NCBI RefSeq assembly: GCF_007858185.1
Contig: NZ_VFES01000034.1
Coordinates: 1 to 55,767 of the forward strand
Reading direction: 5' to 3'
DNA from: Pseudomonas grimontii
GTDB taxonomy: Bacteria; Pseudomonadota; Gammaproteobacteria; Pseudomonadales; Pseudomonadaceae
Length of the DNA stretch: 55,767 nt
This document shows, one piece after another, positions 23,752-33,141 of the stretch. A program made the translations under genes and the position numbers. Every line of letters begins with the position of its first letter. Positions within the stretch are counted from its first letter, which is position 1. A model generated the notes under the pieces. It did not search any database and was not told the DNA's origin. It saw nothing but the letters and a program-made list of their open reading frames with translations.

Positions 23752-25746
23752 ATGCCCCCACTGCGCTCCATTCAAGCTCGCTATACCCTGTTTCTGGTGC
23801 TGTTCGTCCTGGTGCTATTCGTGTTGACCGTCGTCGGTATCGGCCAGTTGGTCGCGCCCACGCTGCGCCATACCGAAGAACAGGTGGTGCTCAACCGCAT
23901 CAGCGAGGTGGCCGAACAGATCCAGGGCGAACTGAACAAGGTTCAGTCCCAGCAACGCACCATCACCCAAACCATTCCCCTGCTCGACAGCGATGCCATC
24001 GACAAGGTCCTGCCCGGCCTGGTCGACCAATACGGTGAGCTGAAGGTGTTCGGCGGCGGTATCTGGCCGCTGCCCAACCAGCGCACGCCGGGGCGCAACA
24101 AGCACAGTACGTTCTGGCACCGTGATGCCTCGGGCAAGCTAGCGGTGAACACGTTCTGGAACAGCGACCCCGCCCCCAATTATTACGACCAGAGCTGGTA
24201 CAAGGGCGGCCTCGCTTCGCCACGCGGCCAATGTGCCTGGGCCGCGGCCTACAAGGACGACGCCAGCCAGGAGCCGCGCACCAACTGCGCCATGGCAATC
24301 CAGCGTGACGGCGCGGCGTACGGCGTGGCCACCATCGACGTGACCCTCGGCTTCTTCAACGACTTGGTTGCCAGCAAGGAAAAGGACATCGGCGGGCAGA
24401 TGCTGATCGTCGAAGGCGACGGCAAGATCATCAGCAACAGCACACGCCTGAACAGCCCGGTGGTCCTGAAGAACATCAGTGAATTGACCGCCACCTCGGC
24501 CTTTGCCACCCAGGTCAGCAAAGCCCTCGCCCATCGCGACCAGGCCTTGCAGCGCAGCGAGTTCGACAACCAGGGCGTGGCCAGCACCTTCTACATGCGC
24601 CCTATCGAAGGCACACCGTGGTTCCTCGCCACCGCCCTGCCCACCTCACTGATCACCGCCCAGCGCGATGACGTGCTCGGCAGCCTGGCCTTGCTGCAAA
24701 TTCCCATGGTGTTGCTGCTGGTGCTGCTGGCGGTGTATGCGATCCGCCAATTGGTGCAGCGCATGAAAACCCTGAAGACCAACATCGACGCGCTGTCCAC
24801 CGGTGATGCCGACCTGACGCGGCGTATCACCATCCGCGCCGAAGACGAACTGGGCGCCATCGGCCATTCGGTGAACCGCTTTATCGTCTACCTGCAAGAC
24901 ATGATCGGCGAAGTGACCCAAGCTACCGGGGCCATGTCATCGGGCCTTGAGCAATTGCAGCACACCTCGGCGCACACCAACAGCATCCTGGTGCGCCACG
25001 CCTCGGAGACCGACCAGACCGTCACCGCCATCACCGAAATGAGTTCCACCGCCGATACCGTGGCGCAAAACGCGGCGGAAACCGCCTCGTTCACCCAGCG
25101 CGCCAACGAACACGCCGACCGCTCCCGCGTGGTGGTGGGTGAAGCGTCCACCAGCGTCAGTGCGCTGATCGGCGAAGTCGCCAGTGCCACCCACACCGTC
25201 GAGAACATGCGCCAGGACGCCGCGCGCATCACCGAAACCCTCGGCGTGATCGGCGCGATTGCCGGCCAGACCAACCTGTTGGCCCTCAACGCCGCGATTG
25301 AAGCCGCACGCGCCGGCGAGCAAGGTCGTGGTTTTGCGGTGGTGGCAGACGAAGTCCGTGCACTGGCGGCGCGTACCCAGGCCAGCACCTCGCAGATCAA
25401 TGAAATGCTCGCGCGCCTGACCACCGGGGTCAGTTCGTCGGTGGCGGCCATGGAAAACACCCAAGCCAGTTGCCAGTCGGCGGCGGATGCCACGGCACGG
25501 GTGAACACCGGCCTCGACGAAATGGCCGGCTCGGTCAGCCATATCAATAACCTCAGCACCCAGATCGCCACCGCTGCCGAGCAGCAAAGTGCGGTGACCG
25601 AGGAGATCAACCGCAGCATGGTGCATATCCGACATATGGTCGAAGAGCTGGTGCAGAGCGGCCATGCCACCGAAACCAACACGCAGAGCCTGCTGGACGC
25701 CAATGGCCGGGTGATTGCGTTGATGAGCCGTTTCAAGGTGCGCTGA
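23752..25746 (+). CDS. Methyl-accepting chemotaxis protein with dCache-type sensor
   Basis: 664 residues. The first membrane helix is about residues 10-30. A periplasmic domain of about 260 residues follows, with VFGGGIWPLPN and YYDQSWYKGG in dCache style. The second membrane helix is near residues 305-327. A HAMP region includes IDALSTGDADLTRRI, and the cytoplasmic signalling tip is GQTNLLALNAAIEAARAGEQ. It should signal to CheA/CheW. The periplasmic domain looks like the polyamine/histamine receptor TlpQ, but I cannot confirm the ligand. Confidence 0.92.
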   Translation: MPPLRSIQARYTLFLVLFVLVLFVLTVVGIGQLVAPTLRHTEEQVVLNRISEVAEQIQGELNKVQSQQRTITQTIPLLDSDAIDKVLPGLVDQYGELKVFGGGIWPLPNQRTPGRNKHSTFWHRDASGKLAVNTFWNSDPAPNYYDQSWYKGGLASPRGQCAWAAAYKDDASQEPRTNCAMAIQRDGAAYGVATIDVTLGFFNDLVASKEKDIGGQMLIVEGDGKIISNSTRLNSPVVLKNISELTATSAFATQVSKALAHRDQALQRSEFDNQGVASTFYMRPIEGTPWFLATALPTSLITAQRDDVLGSLALLQIPMVLLLVLLAVYAIRQLVQRMKTLKTNIDALSTGDADLTRRITIRAEDELGAIGHSVNRFIVYLQDMIGEVTQATGAMSSGLEQLQHTSAHTNSILVRHASETDQTVTAITEMSSTADTVAQNAAETASFTQRANEHADRSRVVVGEASTSVSALIGEVASATHTVENMRQDAARITETLGVIGAIAGQTNLLALNAAIEAARAGEQGRGFAVVADEVRALAARTQASTSQINEMLARLTTGVSSSVAAMENTQASCQSAADATARVNTGLDEMAGSVSHINNLSTQIATAAEQQSAVTEEINRSMVHIRHMVEELVQSGHATETNTQSLLDANGRVIALMSRFKVR

Positions 25747-25824
25747 TACATGGCTGAAACACTCCCGTGCAATGTGCGGGAGTGGGACTATTCTGACAGT
25801 TCACAGCCACACAGGAGGTGTGCC

Positions 25825-26283
25825 ATGCGTGCTGTCAAGCAGTCGGTCCGCGTGGAGCGGATCAGTCAGGAACGTTTTATCCAGGCGCCTATCGATGCCA
25901 TTTACGACTATGTGACCCAACCGGATCGCTGGCACGAATGGCACCCCACCTCCCTCGGTGCCGACACCGGCACCACCGGTTCCCTCCCCGCCGGGGCGCG
26001 TTTTACCGAAATGATCGACTTACTGGGAGTGCGCGTGCCCATGAGCTACCGCGTGCAGATCGCCCGGCGTCCCGACGAGTTCAAGACAGTGTTCACCTCA
26101 CTGGCCGTCGATGGCTCGATTCACTACTTCTTGCAGCCCTTTCGCGACGGCACACTGTTCAAGCGCGTGCTGACCTATGAAACCGAATTGCAGTTGGCCA
26201 GCCTCCATGAACGCATGATCGAGCTGTCGGCGATTGCATTGGACCGGCTCAAGCAGCGGATGGAAAACGCGCTCTCCGTATAA
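25825..26283 (+). CDS. SRPBCC/polyketide-cyclase-like lipid-binding protein
   Basis: 152 residues from the ATG at 25825, which follows AGGAGGTG. The START-like fold is suggested by ERFIQAPIDAIYDYVTQPDR, WHEWHPTS and FTEMIDLLGVRVPMSYRV, ending in a long C-terminal helix (LHERMIELSAIALDRLKQRM). These small cytoplasmic proteins bind hydrophobic ligands, and the substrate is usually unknown. The gene stands alone between the chemoreceptor and the DUF411 gene. Confidence 0.8.
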   Translation: MRAVKQSVRVERISQERFIQAPIDAIYDYVTQPDRWHEWHPTSLGADTGTTGSLPAGARFTEMIDLLGVRVPMSYRVQIARRPDEFKTVFTSLAVDGSIHYFLQPFRDGTLFKRVLTYETELQLASLHERMIELSAIALDRLKQRMENALSV

Positions 26284-26364
26284 TTTTGAAACATTAACCC
26301 AACGTCCCACGGATAAAAGCAGGGAGAATGCCCGGCTTACTGCCCGGTATTGGACGAGACCTCA

Positions 26365-26811
26365 ATGAAAACCCCGTTGCGATTGGCCCTGCTTTCAGCG
26401 TTGTTCACCACCACCCTGGCCCAGGCCGCCGACCTGATCCCCATCGACGTGCACCGCGACGCCAATTGCGGCTGCTGCAAAAAGTGGATCAGCCATTTGG
26501 AAAGCAACGGCTTCAAGGTCAATGACCATGTCGAAGCCGACATGAGCACGGTCAAACAACGGCTGGGCGTGGCCCCGCGCCTGGGCTCGTGCCATACCGC
26601 CGTGATCGACGGCAAGTTCGTCGAAGGCCATGTGCCCGCCGAGCAGGTGCTGGCGTTGCGCAAGCGCGACGACCTGCTGGGAATCGCCGCACCGGGCATG
26701 CCCATGGGTTCGCCGGGCATGGAAGTGGATGGGCGCGGTGAGGCGTATCAAGTCATCGGCCTGACCCACGACGGGCAGGACGTGGTGGTGGCAGACTACC
26801 CGGCGCACTGA
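26365..26811 (+). CDS. DUF411 periplasmic metal-binding protein
   Basis: 148 residues from the ATG at 26365; a TTG five codons upstream is also in frame. The signal peptide covers about residues 1-22 (ending AQA). The DUF411 thiol motif NCGCCKKWISHL follows shortly after. LGSCHTAVIDGKFVEGHVPA and the Met/Gly/Pro-rich GIAAPGMPMGSPGME near the C-terminus are typical. Members occur with copper-resistance genes and are thought to bind copper. There is no other copper gene here. Confidence 0.87.
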   Translation: MKTPLRLALLSALFTTTLAQAADLIPIDVHRDANCGCCKKWISHLESNGFKVNDHVEADMSTVKQRLGVAPRLGSCHTAVIDGKFVEGHVPAEQVLALRKRDDLLGIAAPGMPMGSPGMEVDGRGEAYQVIGLTHDGQDVVVADYPAH

Positions 26812-26820
26812 TCGGTGCTG

Positions 26821-27258
26821 ATGGGTTACCTGGGGCTGTTTCTCGCCGCGTTTGGCGCGGCGACCCTATTGCCATTGCAATCGGAGGCGGTGCTGGTTGG
26901 CCTGCTGGTCAGCGGGCATTACAGCCTGTGGTTGCTGCTGGGGATTGCCACCTTGGGCAATGTCCTCGGCTCGCTGGTCAATTGGTGGCTGGGACGCTGG
27001 GTGGAGCACTTCAAGCAGCGTCGCTGGTTTCCAGTCAGCGACAAGCAGTTGCAAAAAGCCCGCCACCATTACCAACGCTGGGGCCATTGGACGCTGCTGC
27101 TCAGTTGGGTGCCCGTCATTGGCGACCCGCTGACGTTGGTGGCCGGGGTGATGCGTGAACCGTTGTGGCGATTCCTGCTGCTGGTGACCCTGGCCAAGGG
27201 CCTGCGTTACGCGGTGCTCGCCGCCGTGACCTTGCAGTGGGTGTTAATCCCCCGTTAA
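26821..27258 (+). CDS. YqaA/DedA-family membrane protein
   Basis: About 145 residues with several hydrophobic helices. AAFGAATLLPLQSEAVLVGLL near the start and LGNVLGSLVNWWLGRW with a conserved Gly/Asn pattern match YqaA, a short relative of DedA proteins. SWVPVIGDPLTLVAGVMR in the second half is the usual family motif. Likely a lipid or ion carrier in the inner membrane. GTG at 26815 is an alternative start. Ten bases or fewer separate it from the DUF411 gene, so the two are co-transcribed. Confidence 0.85.
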   Translation: MGYLGLFLAAFGAATLLPLQSEAVLVGLLVSGHYSLWLLLGIATLGNVLGSLVNWWLGRWVEHFKQRRWFPVSDKQLQKARHHYQRWGHWTLLLSWVPVIGDPLTLVAGVMREPLWRFLLLVTLAKGLRYAVLAAVTLQWVLIPR

Positions 27259-27302
27259 TCCCCCGCCAACAGCATCCGGGCACCCTACTCGGAGCCCCGC
27301 CC

Positions 27303-28304
27303 ATGCCTCTATCCCGCGTCTTTTGCATCGCCGGCCTGCTGACGGCCAGCATCTCCCCCGCGTTCGCCGCCAGCTATGGCCCTGAGCTGCAAGGCTTCCA
27401 ATACCCCTATCCCCTGGAACATTTCCACTTCCAATCCCAAGGCAAAGCCCTTCAAATGGGCTACATGGACGTACCGGCCAAAGGTCAGCCCAACGGGCGC
27501 AGCGTGGTACTGATGCATGGCAAGAACTTTTGCGGCGCCACCTGGGAAGGCACCATCAAGGCCCTGAGCGACGCCGGTTATCGGGTGGTCGCACCGGACC
27601 AGATCGGTTTCTGCAGCTCCAGCAAGCCCGACCACTACCAGTACAGCTTCCAGCAGTTGGCCCTCAACACCCATCAACTGCTGGAAAAACTTGGCATTCA
27701 AAAGGCCACGCTGCTCGGCCATTCCACCGGTGGCATGCTCGCCACCCGTTACGCGCTGATGTACCCCGAGCAGACCGAGCAGCTCGGGCTGGTGAATCCC
27801 ATCGGCCTGGAAGACTGGAAAGCCTTGGGCGTGCCCACCCTCAGCGTCGACCAGTGGTATGCGCGGGAGCAGAAAGTCAGCGCCGAGGGGATTCGCAAGT
27901 ACCAGCTCAACACCTATTACGTCGGACGCTGGAAGCCCGAGTACGAGCGTTGGGTCGACATGTATGCGGGCCTGAGCAATGGCCCCGGACACACGCTGGT
28001 CGCATGGAACTCGGCGTTGATTTACGACATGATCTTCACCCAACCGGTGTACTACGAGTTCAAGAATCTGCAGATGCCCACCCTGTTGCTCATCGGTACC
28101 GCCGACACCACCGCCATCGGCAAAGACATTGCGCCGCCGGCGGTCAAGGCCAGGATCGGCAACTACGCGGTATTGGGCAAGCAAGTGGCCGAGCTGATTC
28201 CCCGCGCGACCCTGGTGGAGTTCCCAGGCCTGGGCCATGCACCGCAGATGGAAGAGCCCGCGAAGTTTCACCAGGCGCTGTTGCAGGGCTTGAACGCCCT
28301 TTAA
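27303..28304 (+). CDS. Periplasmic alpha/beta hydrolase
   Basis: 333 residues. Signal peptide to about residue 22 (SPAFAA). The alpha/beta hydrolase core contains VVLMHGKNFCGATWEGT (oxyanion region), VVAPDQIGFCSSSKP and the nucleophile elbow LGHSTGGMLATRYAL. The catalytic His is in PGLGHAPQMEEPAKF, and an Asp lies in LIGTADTTAIG. Substrate unknown; it resembles proline iminopeptidase/haloalkane-type esterases. The frame opens earlier, at 27165, but only the ATG at 27303 gives a signal peptide. Confidence 0.87.
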   Translation: MPLSRVFCIAGLLTASISPAFAASYGPELQGFQYPYPLEHFHFQSQGKALQMGYMDVPAKGQPNGRSVVLMHGKNFCGATWEGTIKALSDAGYRVVAPDQIGFCSSSKPDHYQYSFQQLALNTHQLLEKLGIQKATLLGHSTGGMLATRYALMYPEQTEQLGLVNPIGLEDWKALGVPTLSVDQWYAREQKVSAEGIRKYQLNTYYVGRWKPEYERWVDMYAGLSNGPGHTLVAWNSALIYDMIFTQPVYYEFKNLQMPTLLLIGTADTTAIGKDIAPPAVKARIGNYAVLGKQVAELIPRATLVEFPGLGHAPQMEEPAKFHQALLQGLNAL

Positions 28305-28329
28305 TCCAACTTTTTCGAGGCACGCGTGA

Positions 28330-29283
28330 ATGTCGGTACAGATCGCAGTCATTGATGATTGGCAGAATGTGGCCAGTGACCTGGTGGATTGGTCGGTACT
28401 CGAGGCCGTGGGACGGGTGCACTTCCTGCACGACTACCCGGCCGATACCGCCACGATGATTGAGCGTTTGAAGGGGTTCGCGGTTATTTGCGTCATGCGC
28501 GAACGCTCGACCTTCGACAAAGCCCTGCTGCAAGGTTTGCCCAGCCTCAAGTTGCTGGTGACCGGCGGCATGCGCAATGCCGCCATCGACATTGCCGCCG
28601 CCAAGGCCCTGGGCATCCAGGTGTGCGGCACCGACAGCTATAAGCAGGCGGCGCCGGAGCTGACCTGGGCGCTGATCATGGCGTCTACGCGCAATCTGCT
28701 GGCCGAAGCCAACTCACTGCGCGCCGGTGGCTGGCAGGTCGGCCTGGGCGGCGACCTGTATGGCAAGACGTTGGGGGTTCTCGGGCTGGGCAGCATTGGC
28801 CAGAAGGTCGCGCAGTTCGCCCAGGTATTCGGCATGCGGGTGATTGCCTGGAGTGAAAACCTCACGCCGGAGCGCGCCGCGCAAGCCGGGGTGACCTGGG
28901 TCAGCAAGCGCGAGCTGTTTGAGCAGGCCGACATACTCAGCGTTCATTTGGTGCTCAGCGACCGCAGCCGTGGCCTGGTCGACGCCGAGGCCTTGAGCTG
29001 GATGAAGCCGACCGCCCGCTTGGTGAATACCGCGCGCGGGCCGATTGTGGATGAGCAGGCGCTGGTGCAGGCCCTGACCGCTGGTCGCCTGGCGGGCGCG
29101 GCACTGGACGTATTCGCCGAGGAACCGCTGCCGGTCGATCACCCGTTCCGCCACTTGCCCAACGTCCTCGCCACGCCTCATGTGGGGTACGTGAGCGAAC
29201 AGAACTACCGGCAGTTCTATCAGCAGATGATTGAAGACGTCCAAGCCTGGGCCAAGGGCGCGCCCATTCGCGTGCTCGGCTGA
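28330..29283 (+). CDS. D-2-hydroxyacid dehydrogenase
   Basis: 317 residues. The NAD-binding motif GVLGLGSIGQKVAQFAQVFG is near residue 147. The catalytic Arg is in NTARGPIVDEQAL or just before it, Glu in FAEEPLPVDHP and His in TPHVGYVS. It should interconvert a 2-keto acid and a D-2-hydroxy acid; homologues act on glyoxylate, hydroxypyruvate or phosphoglycerate. It follows the hydrolase gene by 25 bases and may be co-transcribed with it. The substrate cannot be read from the sequence. Confidence 0.9.
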   Translation: MSVQIAVIDDWQNVASDLVDWSVLEAVGRVHFLHDYPADTATMIERLKGFAVICVMRERSTFDKALLQGLPSLKLLVTGGMRNAAIDIAAAKALGIQVCGTDSYKQAAPELTWALIMASTRNLLAEANSLRAGGWQVGLGGDLYGKTLGVLGLGSIGQKVAQFAQVFGMRVIAWSENLTPERAAQAGVTWVSKRELFEQADILSVHLVLSDRSRGLVDAEALSWMKPTARLVNTARGPIVDEQALVQALTAGRLAGAALDVFAEEPLPVDHPFRHLPNVLATPHVGYVSEQNYRQFYQQMIEDVQAWAKGAPIRVLG

Positions 29284-29309
29284 CGCACCAATACAGGGCA
29301 GCCGCACTA

Positions 29310-29447
29310 CTGTGGCGAGCGGGCTTGTCCCGCGTTGGGCTGCGCAGCAGCCCCAAAACCAGGCGCAGAAGGAGTACCTGATACACCGCATTCGTCTTCA
29401 TCAGGGGCGCTTCGCACCCCAACGCGGGACAAGGCCGCTCGCCACAG
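29310..29447. repeat. REPIN-like inverted-repeat element, copy B
   Basis: Inverted-orientation copy of the element at 4372-4523. Its ends (CTGTGGCGAGCGGGCTTGTC and GGGACAAGGCCGCTCGCCAC) are inverted repeats, and the core between them is nearly identical to copy A after reverse complementing, including a stretch around CCGCATTCGTCTTCATCAGG. It lies between the dehydrogenase and glgA. Confidence 0.8.
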
Positions 29448-29819
29448 GACGCCCTGCAGCCCACAAAAATCTCGTCGCGTACAACTTCGCATATCGTTAC
29501 AAGTTTTTTGTCCTACAAAATTCCCACATAAACCCTACAGGCTCTAGGATCTGTCCTAGACTGATGACCGATGGGTCCGTTCCAAAACAAAAACCCCGCA
29601 AAAAATCGAAACTTTCGAACTCTGCCGTAGGTCCAGTTTTAAGGTAAGGCGAGCGCACACGGTTCAGACCCGATGCCCGTCTATCCAATCTATTTAAGCC
29701 GACCGTGCAACTGGCATAAGCCTTGCCAGTTTGTATAGCGCTTGTGCGCCTGGCCGCAGGATGCGGTCTTCGGAGCTAGTGGCAGCGGGCCATTAGCCAA
29801 CCAACATTGGGAGAGAACT
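29448..29819 (+). other. Long leader region of glgA
   Basis: 372 bases without a gene. It holds a perfect palindrome CTAGGATCTGTCCTAG at 29544-29559, a possible operator or hairpin. A short A-rich tract surrounds CAAAAACCCCGCAAAAAATC, and the sigma-54-like site is at 29712. GGGAGAG is the glgA ribosome site just before 29820. Confidence 0.5.
29712..29727 (+). promoter_or_regulatory. Sigma-54-like promoter upstream of glgA
   Basis: TGGCATAAGCCTTGCC has GG and GC separated by ten bases and fits TGGCAYR-N4-TTGC, missing only the final A/T. It ends about 93 bases before the glgA ATG. It is also part of a palindrome (CTGGCA...TGCCAG at 29711-29729), so a regulator site is the alternative reading. 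No enhancer-binding protein gene is near. Confidence 0.45.
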
Positions 29820-31376
29820 ATGATCAGTGCCGCTGTAGATACTCAGGGAGAGCGTTTTAGTAAGGCGGCAGAGGGGCCAACGTCACTGGCCGACCTGCCC
29901 AACACTGTGCGGCCGATCGTGAGTAATAATCCCAATCGAAAGAAGGTATTGTTCGTCACCTCCGAGTTTGCCGACCTGGTGAAAACCGGTGGCCTGGGCG
30001 ACGTGTCCGCGGCCCTGCCCCGCGCCATGGCCCACTTGCACGATGTGCGCGTCCTGATCCCCGGTTACCCGCAGGTGATGGAAAGCGACAACCCGATCCA
30101 TATCATCGGTGAACTGGGTGGCCACGCCGCGCTGCCGCCGTGCAAGATCGGGCGCATGGACCTCAAGGACGGCCTGGTCATCTATGTGTTGATCTGCCCC
30201 GAGCTCTACGAGCGCGAAGGCACGCCGTACGGCGCCAACAACGGCCGCGACTGGCCGGACAACCATATTCGCTTCGCCCGCCTGGGCCTGGCCGCTGCCG
30301 ACATGGCCGCCAACCTCGCGCAGATCCACTGGTGCCCGGACCTGGTGCACGCCCACGACTGGCCCGCCGGCCTGGCACCCGCCTATATGCACTGGCGTGG
30401 GTCACGCACACCGACCCTGTTCACCATTCATAACCTCGCCTATCAGGGCGTGGTCAGCCTGGCCTCGACGCCGGAGTTGGGGATTCCGCCCCACGCGCTG
30501 CAGCAGGAAGGCATGGAGTTCTACGGCAAGATGTCGTTCCTCAAGGCCGGCATGGCGTATTCCAGCCATATCACCACCGTGAGCGCGACTTACGCCCAGG
30601 AAATCACCACCCCGGAATTCGGCTGCGGCCTCGACGGTTTCCTCGCCGCCAAGACCCAGCAAGGCCTGCTCAGTGGTATCCCCAACGGCATCGATGAAAG
30701 TTGGGAAACCTCCACCGACACGCACCTGACCCACAACTTCAATATCGGCGACTGGGAAGGCAAGGCCATCAACGCCGACCACGTGCGCGAACTGTTCGGC
30801 CTGCATGACTCCAGCGGCCCGCTGTTCGCCGTGGTCTCGCGCCTGGTTTACCAAAAAGGCCTGGACCTCACCGAAGCGGTGGCCAGCTTTATCGTCGAGA
30901 ACGGTGGCCAGATCGCCATCATTGGTCGCGGCGAGCCGGAAGAAGAACAGGCCATGCGCGAACTGGCGTTGCGCTTCCCCGGCCAGGTCGGTGTACGCAT
31001 CGGCTTTAACGAGACCGACGCGCGCCGCATGTTCGCCGGCAGTGACTTCCTGCTGATGCCTTCGCGTTACGAGCCTTGCGGCCTGAGCCAGATGTATGCC
31101 CAACGCTTCGGTTCGCTGCCGGTGGCACGCAATACCGGCGGGCTGGCGGACACCATCGAGAATGGCGTCACCGGCTTCCTGTTCAATGAGTCCACGGTAG
31201 AAAGCTACGAAGAAGCCCTGAGCCGCGCGTTCCGGGTATTCGCCAATAAAGGCCTGCTCAACGCCATGCGCAGCCGCGCCATGACCCAACCCTTCAACTG
31301 GTGCCAGGCGGTGGAACCCTACGCCGAGCTGTATGAACAACTGGTCGCCAAGGCCTTGGGGAATTCGACTAAATAA
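29820..31376 (+). CDS. glgA: Glycogen synthase (ADP-glucose type)
   Basis: GT5-family enzyme of 518 residues that extends alpha-1,4-glucan from a nucleotide-glucose. The nucleotide-sugar loop KTGGLGDVSAALPRAM is near residue 55, after a longer than usual N-terminal lead of about 35 residues. SRLVYQKGLDL and the C-terminal PSRYEPCGLSQMYAQRFGSL with NTGGLADTI complete the GT5 signature. It is first of the glycogen/trehalose operon; treZ starts 20 bases after it. The ATG at 29820 follows GGGAGAG; an earlier in-frame start at 29742 lacks support. Confidence 0.95.
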   Translation: MISAAVDTQGERFSKAAEGPTSLADLPNTVRPIVSNNPNRKKVLFVTSEFADLVKTGGLGDVSAALPRAMAHLHDVRVLIPGYPQVMESDNPIHIIGELGGHAALPPCKIGRMDLKDGLVIYVLICPELYEREGTPYGANNGRDWPDNHIRFARLGLAAADMAANLAQIHWCPDLVHAHDWPAGLAPAYMHWRGSRTPTLFTIHNLAYQGVVSLASTPELGIPPHALQQEGMEFYGKMSFLKAGMAYSSHITTVSATYAQEITTPEFGCGLDGFLAAKTQQGLLSGIPNGIDESWETSTDTHLTHNFNIGDWEGKAINADHVRELFGLHDSSGPLFAVVSRLVYQKGLDLTEAVASFIVENGGQIAIIGRGEPEEEQAMRELALRFPGQVGVRIGFNETDARRMFAGSDFLLMPSRYEPCGLSQMYAQRFGSLPVARNTGGLADTIENGVTGFLFNESTVESYEEALSRAFRVFANKGLLNAMRSRAMTQPFNWCQAVEPYAELYEQLVAKALGNSTK

Positions 31377-31395
31377 TCAAGGGAGGTCTTCATAG

Positions 31396-33141
31396 ATGCC
31401 GTTACGGACTTTGGAAACCTGGCCCCACGGCGCAATCATGCTGGACGCGCAACACACGCGTTTTGCCTTGTGGGCGCCAGACGCGTTTTATGTCAGCGTT
31501 GAATTGGAAAACGGTAAATCCATCGCCATGCTGCCCCAGGCAGATGGCTGGTTCGAGACCGAAGTGAAGTGCCCGGCGGGCACGCGCTACCGCTACAACA
31601 TCGATGGGGAAATGGAGGTTCCCGACCCCGCGTCCAGGGCCCAGGCCTCGGATGTGCATGGCTGGAGCCTGGTAGTCGACCCGCTCGCCTACTCCTGGCG
31701 CCACGCCAATTGGCAAGGCCGCCCCTGGCACGAAGCCGTGATCTACGAACTGCACGTAGGCGCGATGGGCGGCTACGCCGAAGTCGAAAAACACCTGCCA
31801 CGCCTGGCTGAGCTGGGCTTTACCGCGATCGAATTGATGCCGCTGGCGCAATTTCCCGGTGAGCGCAATTGGGGGTATGACGGCGTGCTGCCCTACGCAC
31901 CGCAATCCTCCTACGGCTCCCCCGAGCAACTCAAACACCTGATTGACAGTGCCCATGAGCACGGCCTCGCCGTGATCCTCGACGTGGTCTACAACCACTT
32001 CGGCCCTGACGGCAATTACCTGGGCCAATACGCCAAGGGCTTCTTCCAGGAAGACGTGCACACGCCGTGGGGCGCCGGTATCGACTTCGAGCGGCGTGAA
32101 GTACGGAATTTCTTCCTCGATAACGCGCTGATGTGGCTGCTCGAGTACCGCTTCGACGGCCTGCGCCTGGACGCGGTGCACGCCATCGACAACCCCGGTT
32201 TCCTCCAGGAACTCGCGCATCGCGTACGCCAGCAGTCGGACATCGGGCGGCATGTGTGGCTGGTGCTGGAAAACGAGCTGAACCAGGCCAGCCTGCTCAA
32301 GGAGGATTTCGACGCGCAATGGAATGATGACTTCCATAACGTGCTGCACGTGTTGCTGACCGGCGAAACCGATGCCTATTACAGCGACTTTGCCCAAGAC
32401 CCCACGGCCAAACTCGCCCGTTGCCTGGGCGAAGGGTTTATCTACCAGGGCCACACTACCCGTCATGGTCATGAACGTGGCGAGCCGAGCGGTGAACTGC
32501 CGCCCACGGCGTTTGTTTCCTTCCTGCAGAACCACGACCAGATCGGCAACCGCGCCCTGGGCGAACGCCTGCACCAGCTCTGCTCGCCACAAGCGCTCGA
32601 GGCCGCGACCGCCCTGCTGCTGCTGTCGCCGATGATTCCGCTGATGTTCATGGGCGATGAAGTGAACGCGCGCGAGCCGTTCCTGTTTTTCACCGATCAC
32701 CACGGCGAACTGGCCGAAGCGGTACGTGAGGGCCGGCGCAACGAGTTTGCCGACTTCGCCGCGTTCCACGATCCCGAGCGACGTGAACGCATCCCGGATC
32801 CCAACGCGCTGTCGACATTCGAGCAGTCGGCCCCGGTGATCGCCGACCACCCACACGCCCAGCTCTATCGCCAACTGCTCAGCCTGCGCCACCGGCATAT
32901 CGTGCCGCACCTGCCTGGCGCTCGGGCATTGGGTGCGCAGGTGCTGGCCGACAGCGCCGTCAGTGCGCGCTGGCGCCTGGGCAATGGCAGCCTGTTGCAG
33001 ATCGACCTGAACCTGAGCGCCACGCCGCTGGATCACCCGGCGAACGCGCCGGTCCTGTTTCAAACGCCGGCCCTGCAAGGTACGCAACTGCCGCCCTTCA
33101 GCGCCCGCGTCACCCTATCCCCTGTTGGAGAGCAGCCTTGA
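31396..33141 (+). CDS. treZ: Malto-oligosyltrehalose trehalohydrolase
   Basis: GH13 enzyme of 581 residues that releases trehalose from maltooligosyltrehalose. An N-terminal CBM48-like domain (about 10-95, FALWAPDAFYVSVELENG) precedes the barrel. The nucleophile Asp is in FDGLRLDAVHAI, the acid Glu in LVLENELNQ and the third acid Asp in FLQNHDQIGNRAL. WGYDGVLPYAPQSSYG and DVVYNHFGPDGNYL are typical TreZ. GGGAGG precedes the ATG. It works with TreY two genes downstream. Confidence 0.95.
   Translation: MPLRTLETWPHGAIMLDAQHTRFALWAPDAFYVSVELENGKSIAMLPQADGWFETEVKCPAGTRYRYNIDGEMEVPDPASRAQASDVHGWSLVVDPLAYSWRHANWQGRPWHEAVIYELHVGAMGGYAEVEKHLPRLAELGFTAIELMPLAQFPGERNWGYDGVLPYAPQSSYGSPEQLKHLIDSAHEHGLAVILDVVYNHFGPDGNYLGQYAKGFFQEDVHTPWGAGIDFERREVRNFFLDNALMWLLEYRFDGLRLDAVHAIDNPGFLQELAHRVRQQSDIGRHVWLVLENELNQASLLKEDFDAQWNDDFHNVLHVLLTGETDAYYSDFAQDPTAKLARCLGEGFIYQGHTTRHGHERGEPSGELPPTAFVSFLQNHDQIGNRALGERLHQLCSPQALEAATALLLLSPMIPLMFMGDEVNAREPFLFFTDHHGELAEAVREGRRNEFADFAAFHDPERRERIPDPNALSTFEQSAPVIADHPHAQLYRQLLSLRHRHIVPHLPGARALGAQVLADSAVSARWRLGNGSLLQIDLNLSATPLDHPANAPVLFQTPALQGTQLPPFSARVTLSPVGEQP

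Noticed and set aside
23752..25746. Naming the first chemoreceptor tlpQ
   Set aside because: The dCache domain looks similar from memory only; ligand residues could not be verified.
31402..33087. Minus-strand frame of 561 codons opposite treZ
   Set aside because: Shadow frame; treZ carries full GH13 catalytic motifs on the other strand.
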